A model generated the notes under the pieces. That model was given only the letters and a program-made list of their open reading frames with translations. It was not told the origin of the DNA and ran no database searches. 64,000 nt of DNA. It comes from Apostichopus parvimensis. Lineage: Eukaryota > Echinodermata > Holothuroidea > Aspidochirotida > Stichopodidae. Positions 54,871 to 64,000 of the stretch are shown here, one piece after another. The translations under genes and the position numbers were made by a program. Where the stretch lies: contig KN886237.1 in the NCBI GenBank assembly GCA_000934455.1, forward strand, positions 87,116 through 151,115, given 5' to 3'. Position 1 is the stretch's first letter. Each line of letters starts with the position of its first letter.

Positions 54871-55429
54871 TAAGATAAGAGCCTGCCGCAGTGAATTAAT
54901 ATTAAAATAAGCTAAATAGTTGTGTAGCATCCATAATATTTCCCAATATTAGTGTCGATAGTTTTGTCCCCCTGTATAATATAACTCTTCCCTTCACTTT
55001 TATTTTTCCATTTTCCTCTCATTTCTATGTGGTATTTTTTTAGGAACGCTCACAGAGTCAGTGACCTGTGTGAATTACTCCCCAGTGTTTGATGGACTAA
55101 TTCCTGCTAAAAGGGCCATTAAGCCTTGTGGTTTGCGTTACTCTTAGGTTACTACTAGGTTACACTAAGTAACTGGTAATTAATCTGTTATTCCCAATAG
55201 TAATAGACCAAATTTGTTTTATTCTCCTTTAAGTGTAGTGAGTTATGTCATACTCTCTGTAATCTCTGGTGGAATAAGTTAAAGATGTGGGAAGACAGTT
55301 TGTCTACTTCCTGGAGGATTGGTAGCCAAGTTAAGTAAAATCTTGTCTGGTAGGGTGGGATAACAAGCTTCCCTTTGTTCTAAGAATGGCTTAAAACAAC
55401 CAAGTTTGCAAGCAACTCTACCATTCACC

Positions 55430-55512
55430 AAAATACTCCAAGCTGCCAACACCTGCAGTGGAAACAGACTGTACCAGTTCATTAAAAATTAATCACATTA
55501 ATTTCTACACAG
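55430..55512 (+). repeat. Direct repeat unit A1
   Basis: About 83 bases (CCATTCACCAAAATACTCCA ... TTCTACACAG) recur at 57076-57168, 1.65 kb downstream in the same orientation, with about ten differences. The shared core is ATTAAAAATTAATCACATTA. Both copies end in CTACACAG. See unit A2. Confidence 0.7.
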
Positions 55513-57075
55513 GTAAGAGTTCATCTTTTGACTTTGCCCCAGATCCCTCAGGAGCCTTTTCATTGTCATTGTGCATACCTATTGTATTTTACTTGTAAAT
55601 GTATACATGTTAGTTCTGTGCTGGCAATGTGCACACAGAATGTACAGCAGCCCTTATTAAGTGTAATTGTGTTGCATTTACTAGTTTTGACCCTGTGATG
55701 GCCTTAATGCACACAGACTGTAATTATTAATTAAACGTTTTGTACCTGCAATGGCTATAGGGAGTCTACAGGTAAAATCATTATTATTGTTACATGTTGT
55801 TTAATAGTATGTTATAAGGTTTATTATGGCACTTATAATGCCCTCAACCGTTGGCATTTTATGTGTGTATCGTTTTGATCTAACCTACATTGAGTTAATA
55901 TGAGAGTATTGAAAGTACTTTAGGTTATTGGTCTAACGAGAACCCACATTGGAATATTTATTTAGTTTATTATGTACTCTTACGATACGTCTAGCATTGC
56001 CCGTTGCTGTAATGCAATCACATTATTATCTAGTAGTACTAAGTTTCCTCTATTCAAGCTATGTTTAGATCCCATGTTGCAATGCTACAATTTTACTAGT
56101 TGCCATGGTGATAGGAATAGCTGAACTTCTGCAAACCTGTATATTTTGAAGCGTTGTAACAATATGTTAGTAGTCATGTAGGTTTATTGTCTATTTTAAG
56201 CGAGACACTATTGTTGTCGCTTTCTTAGAATATTAGAGTAGTAGCATGTATTTAGCCCTACGAGTCACCCTTCAGTGGTACAGACTCCATCTGACCAGAT
56301 AAAGCAGATAGACTAGGTCACATAGTCTCCGTTTTATAGCTACTCTTAGACCCAAGAGACGCTTAGGTACCTGCAGCCTAACAAAAGGTGTCAGTTGCCA
56401 TGGCAACCTGTGGTCTAAGTCAGTAGAAGTGCATGGGTTGAATTACATATTTAGTATGCTACTGTTGTTGCTATTATTACTAGCTGAGGGACTTCCCCAG
56501 TAGTATATTATTTATACTTGTAGACTTCATGTAAGTCATAGAGGGTGTAATGATTTTAGAGTTAATCACTCGCCTCTATTAGGATATGTTCGTAGTGGAA
56601 CTAGGGCAACCAGCTTCCAGTTATATATTTTATTAAACTACGACATTCCAAGATTTATACTGCTATGCCGAATAGGGATATACAGTTCACTTTTTATGGA
56701 GCACTGTGTTATTACTGTATTGAGTAAAATAGGCAGGTAGTTGTATGATTAGCAACCATTTGCATATTAGTGTCTACGTCTCCAAAGTTTCACTTTATTT
56801 TAATACTGTATAGTTTACTTGTTGTCATGCCGACCAGGTATGGTGGGATGTACCATATGTTTTACTCGGTATGAGGTGATCAGGTTGACATTCGCTTAAA
56901 CTATTCTACTATTGTTGTGTCACCATTACTGATTATCTTGTGTGTATATTATTGTATATTTTCATACTAATTTTAATTGCTTATTAATTGTTTGTTTACT
57001 GTGGGAGATCTTTGACCCCTTGCACCTTGTTTAGTTCATTTGTATTGTGTTGCAATATCAGCAGTGTATGGTGAC
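55513..57075. other. Non-coding DNA between the direct repeats
   Basis: About 1.56 kb, T-rich, with short self-similar phrases (GTTGCCATGG, GTGCACACAGA) but no open frame with a domain. It could be the interior of a non-coding element bounded by units A1 and A2. Confidence 0.35.
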
Positions 57076-57168
57076 CATTCACCAAGTAACTCCAAGCTGC
57101 CATACACCTGCAGTGGAAAGATACTGTACCAGTTAATTAAAAATTAATCACATTAATTGCTACACAGT
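57076..57168 (+). repeat. Direct repeat unit A2
   Basis: Second copy of the unit at 55430-55512. The alignment is collinear through CTGCAGTGGAAA, CTGTACCAGTT and AAATTAATCACATTAATT. It could be the end of a tandemly duplicated or LTR-bounded element. No target duplication is seen. Confidence 0.7.
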
Positions 57169-57179
57169 ATGTACAGATA

Positions 57180-57620
57180 TTGATGTAGTTTGCAACCTAT
57201 CGAAGGACCGTGCTTATATATGTTCCCTTAGACGGTGGTTTTAGACGACGGAACCACCCAATCCTGGTCCGGATAACCAAGGAATTACTTATGATGTATT
57301 CCCACTAGCCGATGCCATTCGTGGACTGAGGGACCAATCATTGTACTAGATGAGATAGGCGTGACCCGCGAGTTATTATATTAATAGGCCATTAGTTTTA
57401 GGCCATGATGACTGTCATGTTTTAACTTTATTTTACTTTATTATGTTCTATATATGTTTCGTAATTCATTTTCACCGTTATGGTAAATAAATAGTATTTA
57501 CCCTGCGGATTACGATAGAACATTGTGTTTGTATTCATTTTAATAGACTGTGTCCTATATCTTTACAAAGGCAGGTGACTCATCGTAGAATTGAATCCCA
57601 CTTCCCTTGATCTTATGTAT
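57180..57620 (+). mobile_element. Possible LTR-type retroelement remnant
   Basis: The stretch has a GC-richer head (CCGGATAACCAAGG, GTGACCCGCG), then a T-rich part, AATAAATAG at about 57486, GTTTGTATTC, and a GGCAGGTGACTCATC block. The order resembles the U3, R and U5 parts of an LTR. Neither a partner LTR nor a target duplication was found, so the call is tentative. Confidence 0.25.
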
Positions 57621-60600
57621 CTCGTGGTTGCGTTACCAGCACGTATTAGTCCTTAAACTAAACGCTACAGAAGTTATAAAATTAACACATGTGATGTAAA
57701 TATTTGTAACGCATCACGCATGAAGACTTATATTAGCTCATCACCTTGACTTATTTTTTATAAAACAGTGGTCAAGATCTTTAGTTACCTCAAAATATAT
57801 TTTAAGGTAAACTAATCAATACGTGTTGTACAAGTAATATCTGATACGACATTTTGTATACTGCAAGAGGAGTTCCAGCAATTGTTGGAACAACAAATTA
57901 AGGAACATGTAGGATAAAATGAATACCGCATCTTGAATGGGACAATATTATTAATACTCATTCCAAATAAAGGAAAGTGCACACCTCAACAAGTGAATAC
58001 TATTGTAAGCAATATTATTATATTCATTTTTGTATTTGGTAATCGGTTCGAGATGATACAGTATTAATACACAATTTCCAGCATTTGATGCCAGAGAAAA
58101 ACATATCATCGTTGGCACACCTGAATAGGCTAAGAATCTTACCTCTGTTGAACACAACTTTTGGTATGTATTCATTGGAAGCCCAAATATTTCATAAGCA
58201 AATGTAACATAATATCATGACTTATTTTCACCTGCAAACGAGCGCTTAAAATATTGCAAACAAGAGACATAGGTACGGACAAAAATCTTTCTTAATTTGA
58301 ATAGTAAGTTAACCTGACGTTTTGATCCTGGCCGGATCTTATTCAGAGGTCGCATGACAAAAATTTGGCAAGATGCTGCAAAAATGAATGCAACAGATGA
58401 AGATAGTATGCGCGCATTAAACGTACCTGCTGGGGATCGATACGGAATGGTGGGGAAATAGTTAGAATTAATTACCCTTATCCATTGTTGACAGATCTGA
58501 CAGACACATAGCGCTCTATGTCAGGATCATGTTTAAACCTTGGGACATGGATACCCTACGAAAATATCAACATTTGGTTTTATCAGTCTAGAGTATGGTA
58601 ACACTTACAAATATATATCTTGTTATCTTGTTTTGATACAATGATTGAAACTGATTACAATTGATGAGTTGTCGGTCAAAGTCAAACCTTGCAGATAGGA
58701 ATGATAAAAAAAATTCTTTTAAGTTTTAACATCAAATACTTAATTAGTAGTCTATTTATCTCTTGTGGTGCCTGGTACAATATCAATACCCAAACTATAG
58801 CAAACATAGGCGAACAAACATTGACACCTTTGTTCCCGCGCAGGCCTGTTGTTAAATCAAGTAAACAAACAGCTACACACACTTAGAATCAATGATACAT
58901 TGCAATTGTACTTCCAGCCCAAGTCTGACAGGGGTACCTGCGTTAGAGTCGATTGGTTGGGGAGGTGGGACTTCACTGAAATTAACAACAGTATTGCAAA
59001 ATGATGAAACTTCATCATGATGATACTTGAAATTATTATACCTATTCCTAAGTGAGGCCAAACAATATCAAGAATATGGAAAGCACTAATTGTTCCTTTG
59101 AATTGTTTTGACAAAGTTTAATGACGTCTTTAGCCTATATGATGAAGGAACAAGTTTAACACAGTGTACTTCCTAAACAATCTCATGATACATTTCTGTC
59201 TTATTATTTTACAATATTAATAACATTTCAAGCTTTCATTAGTCAATTATCTTGAGTTTGAGGATTTTCTGATCCAAATCAACACAGCAAGAATAGACAG
59301 ATCTGAACATAACTATATTTAATCTCTGAAACGCTTCTTTGGAAATCGTCATCACCTTTGTTAAATAACATTAGTTCTCTATTGCAGTCACCCAGATGGC
59401 AGAATGCATTTTAACTGAGTTGTCTACGTTGAAACCTCTAAATATATGAACAAAATATCGACGGTTAGCATTTTTATGAAGTACATCTTTCGGATAATTC
59501 TCTGACTCGTTGTAGCAAAATTTGCAATTTTAACATAATTGCTAATGTATGCTTTAAATACAAAGAATGATGCTGCAAGACATAGTTTGACAAATACTTG
59601 CAAATAATGAATAACTGTAGCAATTATGTCTTCAGTTCATTGGTAACTTACTGTTCTACACCTTAAGAATTGACCAATTGACTACTTTGTAAAGTAATTT
59701 TGTGATGTGATGCAGGAAAAGTATTATAAGTAAATGCTTGTGTATATATCTATTTACTGTCATACTTTTATCATCTAGTTCTCTATTCATAAGTCATACT
59801 GCAATTACTAAATGCGAAAGTTACTTGTACTTGCAACTTTCATCACACTGACCAAGTCATGTAATATATATACTGACTTGCCCATGGTTTAGTCAAGTAA
59901 AGAATATTTTTCCTTAAGTATATTTACCATTCATTCCACCTCTTTGTACTAGGAGAATACAGGTTTGGGTACCTCATCCACGTTGTTACCTCATTGTTAT
60001 CTTGCTTTGAGCGTTTGTCTTAATCTGATTTATTCATGGCAGTTTTTGTTCCAGGAAATATGCTAGCAGTCTGGAAGTCACATATGCCTACCCATCGGTA
60101 AAGGTCAATACAAACCGGAACTGAAACAATGAGACACGTAGCAGATGAGTGATGGAAACAAGAGAGACAGTAACACTGTCAGGCAATAATAAAAAAATAC
60201 AAAACTCTTGACTATAGGCTGTTTTAAAAGAAAGAAGAAATTGTTAACAGAATGAGTATCTACTGCAAAAAACTGCATGAGTAATGAGTTCATGACGTTT
60301 CAGACCTAGCGGAATTTCATTAAAAGCTCACTGGAATGAAAACAAACAAAAAAGACATTATTATAGACAAATGAACATACATTTAAATTCACCAATGGAA
60401 ACAGTGACATTATACACAACAAAGGAAAGGTAAGATGGAAGCGAAAAGAGATGAGAGATATTTTTGGGAATGATTTATATTCATAGGAAGGATAAAGACA
60501 TTTTACAGTGCAAGCTCACATTTCCATCTTTAATATCTTAAGAAAAATCTAGGTATACCATTGTCAAAAAATGTGATAATTACTAGAATAGCAAAAACAT

Positions 60601-62169
60601 CCAAAACTTGCAATTTACTACCCCGATCACAATATCTTGGTGAAAATATGCTATTTATTACTTAATGGTTTATGCCACCGGCAGACAGTTTGACAAATAT
60701 TGAGAACACGAACATTTTTATATAGTGCGTTTGTGCACTTCCAATTTTTCTGAACCCCAGCCCCTCCCTCAAACTGTTTGAATTGCTGGTGGCGCCAATG
60801 CTTAAACACAAACACTTGCCAAGTTTCCTAAATCTTCTTTACTTCAAAATCCCCGACCAAGCATATCACTCGAAACCCCCTAACATTCACCCAGATATGT
60901 GTACTTACGTTGCTTACTACACAGCGCGCAGGTTGACCAAGAGATGAGATTTGTTTTGGAAATTATTTATCTCTTCAAGTGAAAGCTGAAGCTACAATTT
61001 CAAGAAATTTTGTTGAGTCATTATTTAACTGATCAGCGCTGCGTTTATAATAGTTTACAAACATATTAGGGAAAATAACCACTAATCACAATATATAAAA
61101 TCAATACTTTTGTTTGACTAAATGTTTTGTCTTTGTTATTTCATAGAACGGAATGAAGCAAACACATGACATAGGATAATCTGAAACATAAATGTTATGT
61201 ACTTTAGGCATATGGAAATAACTTGTTGATCAAGTAACAAAATCAGTAAGGTGAATAGCAAGGGTATACTGTTACCAAAAGGAAAGTTAATAATTAAAGC
61301 TACTCTATTCACTAGACGTTTCCAGAATAAACCAGAGTAGAGTTAGTTAAGGACATAACATAGGTGAAAAAGATCATAATCAGACTGAACCTGAGAGTTT
61401 ACAGAATCATATGTTAGTTTTTATTTAGTAATGACAAAAGACAAAAAAACTCAATGGAATGGAGGAAACACTGATACAAATTATCAAATATAATTGTTAA
61501 CAGTGATGCCAGAAATTATCTGGATGAACCCTTGATCTATTCTGGAGCAGCCATTTCATCATGAGACCTTTCAAAAATTAATAAAGATCAAGCTGCAAGG
61601 TTCTAGCAAAAATAAATGATAAAGGTATCATGACCAAAGTATAGAGATAATATATGTTTACTTTTTATATTTTATCAGCCCATAATACCAAACAATGACA
61701 TGTATATATATATATATATAGGAATATATATAGGAATATATAGGAATATATAGGAATAACGATAAAACTGTTAAACAACTATGCTGCATTTAGAGAAAGG
61801 CTGGATCTCGAGTGAGATACAATAAATAAATTAGGTAAGTGATTGGAGGTGTAAAACAGCCAATGTTTGTTTTTGCAGAGATTTCGAGCAAAACTAGCTC
61901 TTCTTTAGTGCATGATCACCGAAAGTGACAAGGAGTAGCAGGAATTGAAACTATTTTTTTAGAGAAGAGTGTCGGCATGACAGTGAAGTCAAAGCGACTT
62001 ACTGATTTCTGCTGGATTTAGCATGACCTTTGGAAAAACGAATTATTTTAATCCTTGTCGGATTATTTTAATCCGATTCTGTCGTAATTTCAAAGGAATT
62101 GTTTTGGTTTATCTGGGACGGCAGATCGTTTCTGATATTCAAACCGAATAGTGCCGCGGTCTTTAGGTT
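57620..62169. other. AT-rich intergenic DNA
   Basis: No gene was recognised on either strand. A GC-richer patch at 60740-60900 (ACCCCAGCCCCTCCC, GGTGGCGCCAATGC) may be a small class II fragment. A TA and decamer repeat lies at 61699-61757. Confidence 0.45.
61699..61757. repeat. (TA)n followed by a decamer minisatellite
   Basis: A TA run is followed by about four copies of ATATATAGGA. Simple sequence only. Confidence 0.8.
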
Positions 62170-63165
62170 TAGTTCAATTTTTTTTTAAATTTTATCATCT
62201 TGATTTATCTGTCCAAGAATCGTTTTGATCAATGGCAATGACAGGCAAATTCTCAATCGAGTGATTTGGGAGATTGAATTAATTTGAAACAGGTTGGTTG
62301 ATTTGTTTTGATCGCCGATATATGTTGTGTCATTCTCCTCATTATAGTGTTTTTTGATTCTCCAACGTATTGTAAGTTTCAAATATTGCAGTAAATGAGG
62401 TAAATGGCATTTTTGGATAAGCAGTTTATTTTATGCCGAATTTGGAACGTGCGTTTGGTTTGGTTGCTATGAAAGGCCCCAGTCGAATCGACAAGTAAGC
62501 ATGTTTTGCAATTCAGTGTACAGGTCGATGATCCTGTAGTTTCTGTTTTATTTTCCCCTAATGGCGTGTCAGCCTGAAAGGATGCCCGAACTGAAATATC
62601 CCGTAGGTAACTGGGTCTTTTCAATGAGATGACAGGTAGTTCTGACAAAACTGATTTCGGGCATTCGGTGCCTTGAAGTAGTTGAACATTCTTGTGAATG
62701 ATATAAGCCAGTGGTGGGAGACCAGGGCGGAATTTAGTAACCAATGGTATCCTTTTGGAACTGGTTTGACGAGTTTTGTACGTTTATGTTTCGGTACGAG
62801 GTTTGCTTTAGGGCTTTTTGATAGCATTTTCAATAGTACCTCAAAAATACTGTCTGTTTTAGAGGTGTTGTGACAGTTCTTTCGTGTGGTAATCAAAATC
62901 TACTTCAGAGGAGCAAATGCGTTGAATGCGCAACGCTTGACTGTACGGAATATTTCTGGTACAGTGACGAGGATGCCAACTGCTTGGTGAAAGGTAGTTG
63001 TGCTTGTTCTTGGGTTAATTGAACAAGTCTGTTTTGAGTGTACCATTTTGTAGGGTCAGGGTGGTGTCCAGGAAGTGAACGTCATGTCCAGAAAAATCTG
63101 CAGTAAATTTGATTGTGTGATGAAACGAGTTTATGTCATCAATGAAGAGTTTCGCCATGGGTCCA
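62170..63165 (-). pseudogene. Penelope-like element: RT end and GIY-YIG region, minus strand
   Basis: On the minus strand, from high to low coordinates: FIDDINSFHHTIKFTADFSG and HFLDTTLTLQNG (63160-63030), then KHNYLSPSSWHPRHCTRNIP and SQALRIQRICS (about 63000-62910). These are the distal Penelope-like RT blocks. A conserved linker follows (KRPSYLRDISVRASF, KTCLLVDS, FQIRHKINCLSKNAIYLIYC), then the endonuclease start QYVGESK (about 62350). Several frameshifts are present. Its outer edge at about 63165 touches the LINE fragment that starts at 63166. Confidence 0.8.
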
Positions 63166-63763
63166 TATCATGAAAAATATTTCACTTGACTTACATGTTG
63201 CAAATGTATGTAGAAAAGCAAATTTTAGTATTCATAAGCTTTTGCATATTCGTAGTTACTTGGATGATACCTCATGTAAATCACTTGTTCATGCATTTGT
63301 TACGTCAAACATAGATTACTGCAATTCATTATACTGTAACTTACCTTCACATCTCATAGATAAACTTCAGAAAATCCAAAATGCTGCTGCCAGACTTGTA
63401 ACGGGTACTTCCAAATATGATCATATAAAACCCGTGCTACATAACTTGCATTGGCTTCCAGTTAGAGAAAGAATATCTTATAAGATTTTATTACTCACTT
63501 TTAAATGTATTTACAATATTGCACCGCAGTACCTTTGTGATTTAATTTCTCTTTACACTCCCTCTAGACTGTTGCGTTCCTCGTCCCGTCTGCTTTTAAC
63601 TGTCCCTAACAGAAGAACTGCAAAATTTGGACCGAGATCTTTTAGCTATGCTTCGCCAGTTTTATGGAATTCACTCCCTGAGGTTTTAAGAAAAATTGAA
63701 AGTTTTACCCTTTTTAAATCCAAACTTAAAACTCATTTATACTGCAAAGCTTATAATATCTGA
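63166..63763 (+). pseudogene. 5'-truncated CR1/jockey-type LINE, C-terminal RT end
   Basis: An open frame of 197 residues to a TGA encodes the typical thumb and C-terminus: YLDDTSCKSLVHAFVTSNID, YCNSLYCNLPSHLIDKLQKI, QNAAARLVTGTSKYDHIKPV, LHNLHWLPVRERISYKILLL, GPRSFSYASPVLWNSLPEVL. No frameshift is visible here, so the copy is young, but it lacks everything upstream (endonuclease and RT core) and is dead on arrival. The insertion lies against, or within, the Penelope-like fragment. Confidence 0.85.
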
Positions 63764-64000
63764 AATCATTTTATGTTTTATTATTTCTGTGGTTTGTCCA
63801 TGTTTTTTTTATATTTTCCCGGCTCTTGCGATTATTTACATTTTCAGATTTTAATTTCCCAGGTTTTTATATAACATTTTTTTTATTTTTCTATTTAATA
63901 TCATATTTTCTTATTTGCTATCTTTAATATTCACTTGATTTCTGATTCGTAAATTGTTTTCTTGCTATATTTTTGTTTTACTGTTTTATCATGTAATTAT
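63764..64000 (+). other. T-rich 3' untranslated tail of the LINE
   Basis: Strongly T-rich sequence after the LINE stop, reaching the window end. It is probably the element's 3' UTR; its terminus is not in the window. Confidence 0.5.

Overview
This is an intron-rich, AT-rich animal window with GT-AG introns mostly of 0.3-3 kb. It is dense in decayed retroelements (Penelope-like, several non-LTR lineages, LTR), DNA-transposon remnants and a tRNA-type SINE. Two gene types, a coiled-coil ZU5-UPA protein and an immunoglobulin-NACHT receptor, suggest an invertebrate deuterostome. An echinoderm, perhaps a sea cucumber, is my best guess, but this rests on gene content only and no species is claimed. 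The window holds one assembly gap (50 N at 27102-27151).

Left third (1-22685, + strand): a multi-exon gene whose 5' end is outside or unrecognised. I rebuilt 17 exons whose splice phases all agree. They encode at least 688 residues: a long coiled coil made partly of repeated 42-codon phase-0 exons, then a ZU5 domain, a UPA domain and a short tail with no death domain. Its large introns hold an hAT-type MITE (9719-10061, 8-bp target duplication), a palindromic element (11791-12564) and two orphan antisense exons (10509-10757, 11516-11600).

Middle (22.7-32.9 kb): two Penelope-like fragments in opposite orientation (24.0-25.5 kb), the gap, and a minus-strand exon encoding a signal peptide plus an Ig V-type domain (29673-30033).

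Centre (32907-43752, + strand): the most striking gene. Fourteen exons with fully consistent phases give an intact 1202-residue protein: signal peptide, four Ig-like domains, one transmembrane helix, and a cytoplasmic NACHT NTPase with intact Walker A and B motifs, followed by a short leucine-rich segment and a tail of small exons. It would join a surface Ig ectodomain directly to a NOD-like signalling ATPase. A decayed copy of its first post-NACHT exon lies at about 46130-46245, showing that the locus was once duplicated.

Right third (45.8-64 kb): almost wholly mobile-element debris. It includes two SINE copies (42.6 and 45.8 kb), a THAP-containing DNA transposon with terminal inverted repeats (46894-48945), a minus-strand LINE relic, an internally deleted LTR retrotransposon with both termini and target duplication (52359-53456), a plus-strand LINE relic (53925-54870), a Penelope-like C-terminus (62170-63165) and a 5'-truncated LINE 3' end (63166-63763).

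A working hypothesis is that the two main genes form an innate-immune neighbourhood: a membrane Ig-NACHT sensor, a diverged Ig gene transcribed away from it, and a ZU5-UPA coiled-coil scaffold upstream. Only the gene structures are read from sequence; the functional link is inference.
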